From: UBA668 sp041918155
GTDB taxonomy: Bacteria; Actinomycetota; Acidimicrobiia; Acidimicrobiales; Ilumatobacteraceae
DNA length: 64,000 nucleotides
Direction: 5' to 3'
Assembly: GCA_041918155.1 (NCBI GenBank)
Contig: JAYRWH010000058.1
Coordinates: forward strand, 62,001 to 126,000
The notes under the pieces are model-generated. The model saw only the letters and a list, made by a program, of their open reading frames with translations, did not search any database and was not told the DNA's origin. The position numbers and the translations under genes are program-made. Positions 1 through 8,841 of the stretch are shown here, in pieces. Position 1 is the first letter of the stretch; each line of letters opens with the position of its first letter.

Positions 1-935
1 ATGTTCTCCACGATCACGGCGATCGAACGTTGGGTTCTGTCGGGCAGCTTCGGCGTCATGTGAGGTGTGAGGATGACGTTCGGCATGTCCCACAGGGGCG
101 ACGTCGGCGGCAGCGGTTCGGGTTCTGTGCAGTCGAGGCCTGCGCCGCCGATCGCCCCGTCCTTCAGCGCCGTCTCCAGCGCCTCGTGGTCGATCAGGCC
201 TCCACGGGCCATGTTGATGATGAATGCATCAGTCTTCATCGTGCGGAACTGCTCGGTGCCGATCATGTGGTGCGTAGCGTCATTGAGGCCTGCGGCCAGA
301 ACCACGACATCCGACTGCCTCAGCAAGGTGTCGAGCGGGTCGCCGGCGTCTGCCGAGAGCATTGTGTCGACGAGTTCATGGTGTGTGTTTGCCTCCCGCC
401 GATACGCAATGACGGGCATGCCGAACGCCTTCGCCAACACGGCCACTGCCTGGCCGGTGTGGCCGAATCCGACGATGCCCATGGTCTTGCCGTGCAGCGC
501 TTGTCGGTGTTCGTAACCGGCGATCCCGCCCCACTGTCGCAGGTTCTGCTTCTCGAACAGGCCGCGCGCATCGAAGGTGAGCGCGAGGGCGAAGTAGAAC
601 GCATGCTGGGCAAGGGCCTCGGCGGAACGCCCGGCCGAACCGGTAATGAGCAAACCCTTGGCAAACGCCTCTGGCCTCGCCGAGCGTTCAAGCCCGGCGT
701 GATCGCAGTGCACCCACTTCAGGTGCGGAGCGTCGAGGAATCGCTGATCGAGATCGAACGGCAGGACGGCAACATCCACCCGCTGCAGGGCGTTGGCGAT
801 GCCGTCCACGTCGCCGGCATTGAGTTGGATGAACTCGGCGGGGGCGAACGCCTGACGTAGCTGCTCAACCTCGTGGGGCTCGAAGTAGAGGGTGGACAGA
901 ACCGCTTGGATGTTGCGCAGAGGCGGATGTGTCAT
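1..935 (-). CDS. D-isomer-specific 2-hydroxyacid dehydrogenase, 3' end cut by window edge
   Basis: NAD(P)-dependent interconversion of a 2-hydroxy acid and its 2-keto acid, expected in the cytoplasm. About 311 codons are visible, so only a short C-terminal piece is missing. The Rossmann glycine motif GIVGFGHTGQ lies near residues 153-162. The family catalytic residues appear as Arg244 (INMARGGLID), a Glu near 271-273 (TEPEP) and His292 (LTPHMT). The start is the ATG at 933-935, which overlaps the TGA of the upstream TetR gene as ATGA, so the two are probably translationally coupled. The substrate cannot be told. The pair faces a glycosidase operon, so a sugar-acid or hydroxy-acid role is plausible but inferred. 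Confidence 0.9.
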   Translation of the reverse strand, partial: MTHPPLRNIQAVLSTLYFEPHEVEQLRQAFAPAEFIQLNAGDVDGIANALQRVDVAVLPFDLDQRFLDAPHLKWVHCDHAGLERSARPEAFAKGLLITGSAGRSAEALAQHAFYFALALTFDARGLFEKQNLRQWGGIAGYEHRQALHGKTMGIVGFGHTGQAVAVLAKAFGMPVIAYRREANTHHELVDTMLSADAGDPLDTLLRQSDVVVLAAGLNDATHHMIGTEQFRTMKTDAFIINMARGGLIDHEALETALKDGAIGGAGLDCTEPEPLPPTSPLWDMPNVILTPHMTPKLPDRTQRSIAVIVEN

Positions 936-1585
936 CGGTGGGTCTCCTGGCTGGCTATTCCGCGCAGAAACAGATCGACTGCATGTGTCAGGTAGCGGTC
1001 GCGAGATCTGCCGGAGCGTCGTAGCCCAAACGATGCGAGTCGCGCTGGGTGGGAGGCGACGGTCGTCAGAAACTGCTCGGCAGCCAGCTCGACGTCGTCA
1101 ATCTTCACCGCACCTGCTGCCTCGTGGCGACGTAGCAGCTCGACAAGTAGCTGCATGTGGGGCAGACGTATGAGGTGGTGCTCTTTGGGCACCAGCGTGG
1201 GGAAGCGCGGTGCTTCTCTCATCAGCAAGAGACTGAGCCGGCTGGTGCGCTCGTCGACTGCTCGGGCGTACGCCGAGTCCGCAATCTGTTTCAGGGCGGC
1301 TCGCAGATCCTCTGCGTCGAACACGATCTCGTGCTCGTCGGGAAGGCTGCGCAGCGCTTCGCGTACGACGTCGGAGAACATCACCTGCTTGTTGGGATAG
1401 CGGGCGTAGAGCGTGCGTCGGGTGATGCCGGCAGATCGTGCGACGGCATCCATGGTGGTGGCGTCATAGCCACGATCCAGGAACATCTCGATTGCAGCAT
1501 CGTGGAGAGCGGACTCGAGCGCGACGGCTTCCACGAGTGTGGGCCGGCGGCGCGGGCGTGAAGGGGGTGAGTCTTCGGTGGTCAT
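932..1585 (-). CDS. TetR/AcrR-family transcriptional regulator
   Basis: A 217-residue repressor-type protein. Its N-terminal helix-turn-helix runs near residues 25-70, with the recognisable core TTMDAVARSAGITRRTLYAR followed by YPNKQVMF. The C-terminal half is the variable ligand-binding helical domain, so the inducer cannot be read. It overlaps the downstream dehydrogenase by 4 bp and is divergent from the glycosidase-like gene, with a start-to-start gap of under 45 bp. That gap holds a TACA-N6-TGTA inverted repeat at 1604-1617, a reasonable operator for autoregulation and control of the divergent operon. The family call is firm; the target is inferred from position. Confidence 0.92.
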   Translation of the reverse strand: MTTEDSPPSRPRRRPTLVEAVALESALHDAAIEMFLDRGYDATTMDAVARSAGITRRTLYARYPNKQVMFSDVVREALRSLPDEHEIVFDAEDLRAALKQIADSAYARAVDERTSRLSLLLMREAPRFPTLVPKEHHLIRLPHMQLLVELLRRHEAAGAVKIDDVELAAEQFLTTVASHPARLASFGLRRSGRSRDRYLTHAVDLFLRGIASQETHR

Positions 1586-1591
1586 GTGCAG

Positions 1592-1621
1592 TTGGCTGAA
1601 ATATACATAGGTGTGTACTAT
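1592..1621 (+). promoter_or_regulatory. Predicted promoter with TetR-type operator for the 1629-5845 operon
   Basis: A TTGGCT -35-like box (1592-1597) and a TACTAT -10-like box (1616-1621) are separated by 18 bp. The inverted repeat TACA-N6-TGTA (1604-1617) fills the spacer and touches the -10, where a TetR dimer would block polymerase. Seven bases after the -10 lies GTG 1629, which would make the mRNA leaderless. Confidence 0.45.
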
Positions 1622-1628
1622 TCGGAAA

Positions 1629-3737
1629 GTGACAGGTCAAGATCTCTCGCCGCCCATCGGTCATGAATCGTCGAACGGCGCCTGGTGGCAGGGCCCATTC
1701 TCCGTCGTGCAGACGAACCTCCAAGAGATCGATGCCTCACTCGACGTCACTGCCGCTCTTGACTTCATCACCGGCTACGGTGCGAGCACCTGGCTGTTGA
1801 ACTGTGCCGGGATCGTGTCGTTCTATCCCACAGAGCTTCCATTCCAGACGAGAAGCCCGTACCTGCATCTGCGCGAGTCGGGAGATCTGGTCGGCGACGC
1901 CGTTGCGGCCGCGCACGAGCGTGGCATCCGCGTCATCGCCCGGCTCGACTTGTCGAAAGTCGCCGGGCCGATCGCTGATGCAAACCCCGAGTGGCTGTAC
2001 AGATCGCCCGAGGGGGAACCGCAGATCTACAACGGCCTGTACAGCGTGTGCCCGTCCGGGGGTTATTACCAGGACAAGAGCATCGAGGTGCTCGACGAGA
2101 TCATGTCGAGGTATGCGGTCGACGGGTTCTTCTTCAACTGGTTCAACTTCAACGAGCGCGACTACAGCAGTGTGTATCGCGGCGTGTGTCACTGCGACAG
2201 CTGCCACCGTGGGTTCGCCGCTCAGGGTGGTGGCGACCTGCCTGCTGGGCCGCAGGCGCCGAGTTACTGGCCGTGGTTGGGTTTTTCGAACACGGTCACC
2301 GCCGAGCTGACACAGCGGATTCGCGACTACATCGCCCGGAGGCGCCCCGATGTTGCGCTCGTGCTGCGCAAGAACGCGTCGGTCAGGTACCACGAGGCCG
2401 CTCACGCGATCGGCGAGGAGACATGGCACCACGAGACCAGCGAGTCGGTGAGCGCGCTCGTGAACTCCGACCCGGATGTCCCAGTGCTGGTGAACTCGGT
2501 GTCGTTCGTCGATATGCCGTATCGGATGGGGGCCGAGCAGCCGGAGCGGTTTGCTCAGTACCTCGTTCAGACGATCTCCCGCGGGGGGCGCCCGTCCACC
2601 TATTTCATGGGTGCCCCCGGTCGCATCCCGTACGCCAACCTTGCCAAGGGCGGCGACGTCAACCGCTTCTACGCACGTCATGCGGAGCTGTACGGCGGGC
2701 TGCAGGCTGCTGCACAGGTGGCGATCGTGCGGCCCAATCGATTCGCAATGCGCCCGCCTGCGTACGTTGCCGCCGTTGCCGAGTTCCGCGGCGTGTATTC
2801 AAGCCTCCAGCAACTGCACGTCCCATTCGACGTCATCGCTGTTGAGTCGCTCGCTGACGTGCGTCGAACCGGTCAGCTCGATCACGTTCGCCTGATCGTG
2901 GTGCCAGACCCAGGCCCACTCGGTTCGCGCGGTGCGGCAGTGCTCGACGACTTCGTTCGGGGAGGCGGGCACGTCGTCGTCACTGGCTCGGGCGGGGTCG
3001 ACTCTGCCGGCAACGCCGAGTTGGCCACCAGCCCGGCGGTGGCTCGCATCGGCGACCCTGTGACCGGTGATCGCTTGTGGTCGTCCTACGCCACACTCGA
3101 CGAACAAGACGCAGCGGCCGACTTCGCCTATCGATCGTCGGTCGTGCCGGTATTCGGATCCGCTGCGGCCTACGAGTGGGAGGCCGAGGCGATCACACGC
3201 GGGAACATACTGCCGCCGGCTCCGTACGGCCCGCCGGAGAAGTGCTATGGGCACGTCGTGGGGGATCAACCAGTCGCTGTTCGGCTCGATCACGGCTCGG
3301 GGTCGGTCACTGTCGTGCCCTGGACGATCGGCAGCACGTTCCGCGAGTTCGGCACCGATGAAGTGCGAGACCTATTCCTGCGTGTGATCGAGGATGTCGT
3401 GCCGGCCTCGTTCACGGCCGATCTTCCCGAGCAGGTCGAAGTCGTCCTTGGCCGCTCTGGACAGGATTGTGTCGTCCACCTGGTGAACATGTCGGGTGTG
3501 CGGCCCAAGGCATTCGGTCGTCCGGTCACCGTGTCGGGCGGCAGCCTGCGCTGGCCGGCAACCGATGAGACGTCGACCGCAACAGCGACTGCATTGGTCT
3601 CGGGCGTCGAGCTCGAGCCGCGTCAGGTGAGTGGCGAGTGGGTGCTCGACCTTCCACCGCTCGAGCTGTTCGAGGTTCTGCAGATCAAGGGATCAACGCC
3701 GCTGGCGACACTCATCGAGAAGGGCTCATCAAGATGA
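1629..3737 (+). CDS. Glycoside hydrolase-like TIM-barrel protein with GATase-like domain (GHL6-like)
   Basis: About 702 residues. The N-terminal part contains WWQGPFSVVQTNLQEID, typical of hypothetical glycosyl hydrolases of the GHL6/alpha-L-fucosidase-like type. The barrel carries VDGFFFNWFNFNERD and a Cys-rich VCHCDSCHRGF near residues 185-195, seen in beta-galactosidase-like enzymes. Around residues 360-480 there is a beta-galactosidase trimerisation/GATase-like region (VRLIVVPDPG, GGHVVVTGSG). No signal peptide is visible, so it should act inside the cell. GTG 1629 was chosen because a -10-like box at 1616-1621 would start the transcript there; GTG 1611 is possible in the same frame. It is first in an operon and its stop overlaps the next gene as ATGA. 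The exact sugar is unknown. Confidence 0.72.
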   Translation: MTGQDLSPPIGHESSNGAWWQGPFSVVQTNLQEIDASLDVTAALDFITGYGASTWLLNCAGIVSFYPTELPFQTRSPYLHLRESGDLVGDAVAAAHERGIRVIARLDLSKVAGPIADANPEWLYRSPEGEPQIYNGLYSVCPSGGYYQDKSIEVLDEIMSRYAVDGFFFNWFNFNERDYSSVYRGVCHCDSCHRGFAAQGGGDLPAGPQAPSYWPWLGFSNTVTAELTQRIRDYIARRRPDVALVLRKNASVRYHEAAHAIGEETWHHETSESVSALVNSDPDVPVLVNSVSFVDMPYRMGAEQPERFAQYLVQTISRGGRPSTYFMGAPGRIPYANLAKGGDVNRFYARHAELYGGLQAAAQVAIVRPNRFAMRPPAYVAAVAEFRGVYSSLQQLHVPFDVIAVESLADVRRTGQLDHVRLIVVPDPGPLGSRGAAVLDDFVRGGGHVVVTGSGGVDSAGNAELATSPAVARIGDPVTGDRLWSSYATLDEQDAAADFAYRSSVVPVFGSAAAYEWEAEAITRGNILPPAPYGPPEKCYGHVVGDQPVAVRLDHGSGSVTVVPWTIGSTFREFGTDEVRDLFLRVIEDVVPASFTADLPEQVEVVLGRSGQDCVVHLVNMSGVRPKAFGRPVTVSGGSLRWPATDETSTATATALVSGVELEPRQVSGEWVLDLPPLELFEVLQIKGSTPLATLIEKGSSR

Positions 3738-4684
3738 GCGAAGAACACACCACGCTCACGTCCGCTGCCCCGGGGACCACGCGTATCGGCTGGATTGGTA
3801 CTGGGGTGATGGGCAACTCGATGGCTCGACACCTGCTCGACGCAGGCTTCGAGGTGACGGTGAACACCCGGCGCCGCGAGGGCGCTGCCGCCCTACTCGA
3901 GGCAGGGGCCAAGTGGGCCGACACGCCGCGCGACGTCGCGGCGGCGAGCGACATCGTGTTCTCGATGGTCGGAATGCCGAGCGATGTTCGTGAGGTGGTG
4001 TTGGGGCCGAATGGCGTGCTCGGGGGAGCGGCACCGGGGCTCGTGCTGGTCGACATGACGACCAGCGAGCCATCCCTCGCCGTGGAGATTGCCCAGCAAG
4101 CAGCGGCCAAGGGCGTCCACGTGCTTGACGCTCCCGTGTCGGGTGGCGACATCGGGGCGAGAAACGCCACTCTCTCCATCATGGTCGGCGGTCCAGAGAG
4201 TGTGTTCGACGCCGTGCGTCCCTGCTTCGAACGGCTTGGCGCTGCGATCGTGTTGCAGGGTGGTCACGGAGCCGGCCAGCACACGAAGATGGTGAACCAG
4301 ATCCTGGTCGCCAGCACGATGGTGGCGATGGCCGAAGGGCTGCTGTACGCCCACCGGGTCGGGCTTGACCTCGAGCAGGTACTCTCCTCGGTGTCCACTG
4401 GCGCAGCCGGCAGCTGGACGCTTTCCAACCTGGCGCCTCGCATCATCGTGGGGAACGATGCGCCAGGATTCATGGTCGATCACCTGGTGAAAGACCTTGG
4501 CATTGCCCTTGCCGAGGCGCAGTCCGCTCGGCTCGCGTTGCCGGGCCTTGCTCTGGCTCGCCAGCTCTATGTGGCACTACAGGCGCAGGGTCGAGGGCGA
4601 AGCGGCACCCAGGCGTTGGTGTACGCCCTCGCGTCGCTCTCTCATGTCGAGTGGCCGACCGGCAGCACGCCGACCGCATCATGA
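3734..4684 (+). CDS. NAD(P)-dependent 3-hydroxyisobutyrate dehydrogenase-family oxidoreductase
   Basis: A 316-residue beta-hydroxyacid dehydrogenase. The N-terminal Rossmann motif IGWIGTGVMGNSMA is near residues 18-31. The substrate signature DAPVSGGDIGARNATLSIM is near residue 135. The catalytic lysine is Lys185 in GQHTKMVNQI. The family oxidises 3-hydroxy acids such as 3-hydroxyisobutyrate or tartronate semialdehyde; the substrate here is open. The start at 3734 overlaps the previous stop (ATGA), and its own stop overlaps the next small gene in the same way. An upstream ATG at 3638 in this frame lies inside the previous gene and is rejected. Confidence 0.9.
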   Translation: MSEEHTTLTSAAPGTTRIGWIGTGVMGNSMARHLLDAGFEVTVNTRRREGAAALLEAGAKWADTPRDVAAASDIVFSMVGMPSDVREVVLGPNGVLGGAAPGLVLVDMTTSEPSLAVEIAQQAAAKGVHVLDAPVSGGDIGARNATLSIMVGGPESVFDAVRPCFERLGAAIVLQGGHGAGQHTKMVNQILVASTMVAMAEGLLYAHRVGLDLEQVLSSVSTGAAGSWTLSNLAPRIIVGNDAPGFMVDHLVKDLGIALAEAQSARLALPGLALARQLYVALQAQGRGRSGTQALVYALASLSHVEWPTGSTPTAS

Positions 4685-4824
4685 CCACCGGTGGGTCGGT
4701 CGTCCAGATCGATGCACCTCATGACCACGACCTGCCCTGGTTCTGCGACCGCACCTTCCTCGACCCTTGGCTGGCCAATCAGCCCTGTTACATCATCCGC
4801 GGCGTAGATCGACCCCTGGGATGA
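4681..4824 (+). CDS. Small 47-residue protein locked into the operon by overlaps on both sides
   Basis: A 47-codon reading frame from ATG 4681 to TGA 4824. Its ATG overlaps the stop of the upstream dehydrogenase (ATGA) and its TGA overlaps the start of LrgA (ATGA). Such overlaps at both ends are the best argument that it is translated. The peptide is acidic and aromatic (DAPHDHDLPWFCDRTFLDPW), has two cysteines and no transmembrane helix. I do not recognise a family. It could be a remnant of a larger enzyme whose reading frame survives for coupling. Confidence 0.5.
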   Translation: MTTGGSVVQIDAPHDHDLPWFCDRTFLDPWLANQPCYIIRGVDRPLG

Positions 4825-5144
4825 GCGCTGTTCGTCACCTCGCCAACATTGCTGTGGTCTTCGCCGTGTACGGGATCGGAGTTGTGATCGAGAACACCCT
4901 CGGCGTGCCGGCACCAATTGCAGGACTGGTTCTGTTCACCGCGGCGCTGACGATCTGGCCGACGGCAGGCACTCGGATCATGCCCACCGCAGAGGTGGTC
5001 TCCCGGTGGCTTCCGATGTTGTTCGTCCCACTTGCGGTAGGGGGCGCGGCAGTGGTGGGTGAACACTCACCGATCGCGATCGCCCTGGCAATCCTCGTCA
5101 GCGTGCCGCTGGGCTTTGTCGTCGTGGCGTTGGTGGCGAGGTGA
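4821..5144 (+). CDS. lrgA: LrgA/CidA-family membrane protein
   Basis: A 107-residue holin-like membrane protein with about four hydrophobic helices, including VVFAVYGIGVVIENTLGV, PAPIAGLVLFTAALTIW and the C-terminal IAIALAILVSVPLGFVVVAL. The P-AP--GLVL segment matches the LrgA family pattern. LrgA-type proteins work with LrgB and are linked to murein hydrolase control or to pyruvate/glycolate transport. ATG 4821 overlaps the preceding mini-gene stop, and the TGA overlaps the lrgB GTG. Being downstream of a glycosidase and a hydroxyacid dehydrogenase favours a small-acid transport role, which is inference. Confidence 0.8.
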   Translation: MSAVRHLANIAVVFAVYGIGVVIENTLGVPAPIAGLVLFTAALTIWPTAGTRIMPTAEVVSRWLPMLFVPLAVGGAAVVGEHSPIAIALAILVSVPLGFVVVALVAR

Positions 5145-5845
5145 GCTACGTCACCGCGATCGGTGCCACCGTCGTGGCATACGTACTCATTGATCGGATT
5201 GCGGCTCGATTGGGAAGGCCCGCATACGCCGCACCTGTGCTCTGGAGCCCCGTCGTTCTGCTCACGGCGATCACCGTGACGAGGGCGGACGCGACGAGCT
5301 TTGTGGCGTCGACACGACCGCTCACCTGGCTTCTCGGGCCGGCCGTTGTCGCGCTCGGGGCACCCGCAGCTCATGCTCTTCGTCAGCTGGGCGACCTTCG
5401 CTCGGTTGCCAAGGTGATCGGAGCGGTGCTTGCCGGGGGCATGGTCAGCAGCGCCGTGGCGGTCGCAGTCGCGGCAGCCTGTGGAGCCGACCGCGCGGTA
5501 ATGGGTGTCGTCTCGGTCAAGTCGGTGACCGCACCGATCGCGCTCGCGATTCACATGCCCTACGAGCTTGATCGAGGCATGGTGGCAGCCGCTTGCGTGC
5601 TGGCAGGCGTGTACGGCGCGGTCGTGCTGCCGTTACTGGCCAGTTGGCTCCGCTTGGACGAAAGCGCTGGGTACGGGTTGGGTGTGGGTGTGACGGCGCA
5701 TGGCATCGGCGCGGGTGCCCTTGGCCGCTCCTGCCCGAGCGCCGTCGGCCTGGCGGTGGCTGGCTTGGCGATCAACGGAGTGCTCACCGCTGTGTGGCTG
5801 CCCCTACGGTTGGAGCCGATGCTCACGCTGTTCGGTCACGGATAG
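5141..5845 (+). CDS. lrgB: LrgB/CidB-family membrane protein
   Basis: A 234-residue polytopic membrane protein with six to seven hydrophobic helices. It carries LrgB signatures: a PVLWSP segment near residue 32, VSVKSVTAPIALAI near residue 126 and GVTAHGIGAGALGRS near residue 188. In plants and some bacteria the LrgAB pair transports glycolate/lactate or pyruvate. GTG 5141 overlaps the lrgA stop (GTGA), so the pair is coupled. It is the last gene of the overlapping operon; the next gene starts after a 34-bp gap with its own ribosome-binding site. Confidence 0.85.
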   Translation: MSYVTAIGATVVAYVLIDRIAARLGRPAYAAPVLWSPVVLLTAITVTRADATSFVASTRPLTWLLGPAVVALGAPAAHALRQLGDLRSVAKVIGAVLAGGMVSSAVAVAVAAACGADRAVMGVVSVKSVTAPIALAIHMPYELDRGMVAAACVLAGVYGAVVLPLLASWLRLDESAGYGLGVGVTAHGIGAGALGRSCPSAVGLAVAGLAINGVLTAVWLPLRLEPMLTLFGHG

Positions 5846-5879
5846 TCGGTAGGTGGGTCGCGCGCTTGAGAGGGCTGTC

Positions 5880-7628
5880 ATGAATCGCATCATCTGCAAC
5901 CCGATCGACCTGCCGTACCGCTACCAGGACATGGTGGTGCCCGACTTCGCGCGGGTGGTGTGCCGCGAGGGGGCCGACCCGTCGCTGGTGCGTTACCGCG
6001 GCCGGTACTACCTGTTCGTGTCGATGAGCGGCGGGTTCTGGCACTCGCTCGACCTTGCGTCGTGGGAGTTCGTCGCCACCCCCGGCCTGCCGATCCTCGA
6101 CTACGCCCCCGACGTGCGCGAGATCGACGGTGCGCTCGTGTTCACCGCCTCGCACGGGTCCAAAGCGTGCTCGTTCTGGCGCACGACCGACCCACTCTCG
6201 GGCGAGTTCGAGGAGATCCCGGGTTCCTTCCCCTTCTGGGATCCGTGCCTGTTCCAGGACGACGACGGGCGCGTGTACCTGTACTGGGGCTGCACGAACG
6301 ATCAGCCGATCCGGGGCGTGGAGCTCGACCGGGCCACGTTCCACCCGCTGGGCCCGCCGGTGGACCTGTTCGGCGGCGACGAAGGCCGTCACGGCTGGGA
6401 GCTCTTCGGCGAGGCCGACGGCACGGCGGCGCCGACCGGTACCAGCGACTTCTCCGGCGACCACGTGGCCCCGTTCATCGAGGGCGCGTGGATGACCAAG
6501 CACGATGGCACGTACTACCTCCAGTACGCGGCGCCCGGCACCGAGTTCAACACCTACGCCGACGGGTACTACACCGCGCCGGCGCCGCTGGGCCCGTTCA
6601 CGTATTCGCCGCACAGCCCGTTCTCGTCGCTGCCCGGCGGGTTCGCGCCCGGGGCCGGGCACGGCAGCACCGTGCAGGACGAGTACGGCAACTGGTGGCA
6701 CGTCGCCACATCACGGATCTCCGTGCAGCACCCCTTCGAGCGGCGCATCGGCATCTACCCGGCCGGCTTCGACGCGGATGGGGTGCTGTTCTGCAACCAG
6801 GAGTTCGCCGACCATCCGATGGTCGTGCCCCAGCGCCGTGCGGATCCGTGGACCGAGCTGTCACCCGGGTGGCGGTTGCTGTCGTACGGGCGGCCCGTGA
6901 CCGCGACCTCGTCGCACCCCGACCACGGGCCGCAGCTCGTCACCGACGAGGACATCCGCACCTGGTGGGTCGCCGCCTCGATCGGCACCGACGAGGGCGT
7001 CACCGTCGACCTTGGCGAGGGCTGCACCGTGTCGGCGGTTCAGGTGAACCTCGCCGACCACGAGGTGGCGTCGGCGAAGCCGGCGCCCGACCTTGGCCCC
7101 GATCCTGCGCCGGGCATGACCCGCTTCATCGAGCCGCTCGAGCGGTCGGTGGAGTACCGCGTCGAGGTGTCATCGGACGGAGCCAAATGGGACACGGTGC
7201 TCGCGCCCGACGGCGTCGATTCACCGCACCGGCTGGTGGTGCTCGACCAGCCCACGCCGATGCGCCACGTGCGCGTGACGGGCGGGCCGGGCGCCTGGAG
7301 ATCGCCGCTGGCGATCAGCGGAGTGCGCGTCTTCGGGCATCGTGCAGGCGCGCCTCCGGCGCCGGCCGCAGCCGTGCACGTCGAGCGTCTCGACGAGATG
7401 ACCGTCCGGGTCGCGTGGCCCGCCGACGAGCATGCCGAGGGGGCGAACGTGCGCTACGGCGGCGCGCCCGACAAGCTGTACCACTCGTGGCTCGTGCACG
7501 GCGCCAACGAGCTGGTGCTGTCGACGCTGACCGCCGGGGTGCCCTACTGGGTGGCGGTCGACACCTTCAACGGCAGTGGCGTCACGCGCGGAACGGTCGT
7601 GACACGCGCCCGTAGCGCTCGTTCGTAG
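5880..7628 (+). CDS. GH43-type glycoside hydrolase with C-terminal discoidin-like and Fn3-like domains
   Basis: A 582-residue five-bladed beta-propeller hydrolase. The three acidic GH43 positions are visible: Asp33 (GADPSLVRYRGRYYLF), Asp121 (FPFWDPCLFQDDDG) and Glu201 (PFIEGAWM). Residues ~335-490 resemble an F5/8 type C (discoidin) module (EDIRTWWVAASIG and VTVDLG), and residues ~500-580 resemble Fn3. GH43 enzymes act on arabinose- or xylose-containing glycans. No signal peptide is seen. The start ATG 5880 follows GAGAGGG at the right distance; an in-frame GTG at 5853 lacks this. It lies 34 bp after lrgB and may be in the same transcript. Confidence 0.85.
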   Translation: MNRIICNPIDLPYRYQDMVVPDFARVVCREGADPSLVRYRGRYYLFVSMSGGFWHSLDLASWEFVATPGLPILDYAPDVREIDGALVFTASHGSKACSFWRTTDPLSGEFEEIPGSFPFWDPCLFQDDDGRVYLYWGCTNDQPIRGVELDRATFHPLGPPVDLFGGDEGRHGWELFGEADGTAAPTGTSDFSGDHVAPFIEGAWMTKHDGTYYLQYAAPGTEFNTYADGYYTAPAPLGPFTYSPHSPFSSLPGGFAPGAGHGSTVQDEYGNWWHVATSRISVQHPFERRIGIYPAGFDADGVLFCNQEFADHPMVVPQRRADPWTELSPGWRLLSYGRPVTATSSHPDHGPQLVTDEDIRTWWVAASIGTDEGVTVDLGEGCTVSAVQVNLADHEVASAKPAPDLGPDPAPGMTRFIEPLERSVEYRVEVSSDGAKWDTVLAPDGVDSPHRLVVLDQPTPMRHVRVTGGPGAWRSPLAISGVRVFGHRAGAPPAPAAAVHVERLDEMTVRVAWPADEHAEGANVRYGGAPDKLYHSWLVHGANELVLSTLTAGVPYWVAVDTFNGSGVTRGTVVTRARSARS

Positions 7629-7667
7629 ACAGCGGCACCGCGGGCCGGCGGATGGCGAGGGCCACCG

Positions 7668-8831
7668 CTACGGCGCCGAACGTCGGGGACTCGTGGGGAT
7701 GCCGTTCATCAGCAGATCGGCGGCGCCGATGGCGTCGACGTTGTCGGCGAGGCGATAGCGAGCGGACCCTGCGTGTGCCACCACGACCCTCGCAAGGTCG
7801 AGGTGGGTGATCGCATTCCGGATCGATGGAGTGTTGCGCGGAGCATCGGTGCGTTTGACCTCGATGCCGATCCATTCACCATCGTGTCGTAGTAGCAGGT
7901 CGATCTCGGCGCCGGCGTGGGTGCCCCAGAACCAGGCATCGTGGGTGTCGGTGCGGGCGAGGAGTTGTTCGATGACGAAGCCTTCCCAGCTGGCGCCGAG
8001 CTTGGGGTGGCTGAGCAGGCTCTGCTGGTCGTCGATGCCGAGCAACCGGTGGAGCAGCCCGGAGTCGCGCACGTACACCTTCGGCGAACGGATCTGCCGT
8101 TTGCTGATGTTGGCGTGCCATGGCTGCAGCTGGCGGATCACGAGGGCGTCGGTGAGGGCGTCGAGGTACCGCCTCACGGTGGGCTCGGACACGGCGAGGC
8201 TGCGGGCGATCTCGGCGCCGTTCCAGGTCTGGCCGTGGTAGTGGGCGACCATGGTCCAGAAGCGTCGCATCGTGCTTGCCGGAATGCGCACGCCGAGATT
8301 GGAGAGGTCGCGTTCGAGGAACGTCCGCACATAGTCCTCTCGCCACGCCACAGAGCGCTCCTCGGTTGTTGCCAGGAAGGAGAGCGGGAGCCCGCCGCGC
8401 CGCCACAGCGTGTCGACCTCGCCGCCGACATCCGCGACCTGGAGGCCGGTGAGTTCGATCATCGTGACGCGGCCGGCGAGGCTCTCCGCGGCGAGGCCGA
8501 CGAGATCTGGTGAGGCTGACCCGAGGACGAGAAACCGCCCGTTGCGGCGGTCGGCGTCCACGAGTACTCGCAGGATCGGGAACAGAGCACCGCGTCGTTG
8601 GGCCTCGTCGATGACGATGGTTCCCGTCAATGCCGGCAGCGTGAGAGTGGGGTCGCCGAGGCGGGCGTCGTCGCGCGGGTCTTCGAGGTCGAAGAAGTTC
8701 GCCGCCGGGGAGTCGACCACTTGACGCGCGAGCGTCGTCTTTCCTGCCTGACGGGGCCCGGTGAGCACGACGACCGGCGAGCGGTCCAAGGCCTCCGCCA
8801 GCAGATGGTGGGCACGTTCACGAACGATCAT
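7668..8831 (-). CDS. AAA+ ATPase with DUF4143 (ATP-binding protein)
   Basis: A 387-residue protein with Walker A VVVLTGPRQAGKTTLARQVV near residue 19, Walker B GTIVIDEAQRR near residue 70 and a sensor-like FLVLGSASPDL. The C-terminal half is DUF4143, a nuclease-fold-like region with GAEIDLLLRHDGEWIGIEVK. A winged-helix-like stretch (AEIARSLAVSEPTVRRYLDAL) joins them. The cellular role of this widespread family is uncertain; it is often found alone in accessory regions. ATG 8831 is preceded by the inverted repeat at 8842-8858. An in-frame extension to 9137 runs through the neighbouring remnant and is not supported. Confidence 0.87.
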   Translation of the reverse strand: MIVRERAHHLLAEALDRSPVVVLTGPRQAGKTTLARQVVDSPAANFFDLEDPRDDARLGDPTLTLPALTGTIVIDEAQRRGALFPILRVLVDADRRNGRFLVLGSASPDLVGLAAESLAGRVTMIELTGLQVADVGGEVDTLWRRGGLPLSFLATTEERSVAWREDYVRTFLERDLSNLGVRIPASTMRRFWTMVAHYHGQTWNGAEIARSLAVSEPTVRRYLDALTDALVIRQLQPWHANISKRQIRSPKVYVRDSGLLHRLLGIDDQQSLLSHPKLGASWEGFVIEQLLARTDTHDAWFWGTHAGAEIDLLLRHDGEWIGIEVKRTDAPRNTPSIRNAITHLDLARVVVAHAGSARYRLADNVDAIGAADLLMNGIPTSPRRSAP

Positions 8832-8841
8832 GCTCGATATG

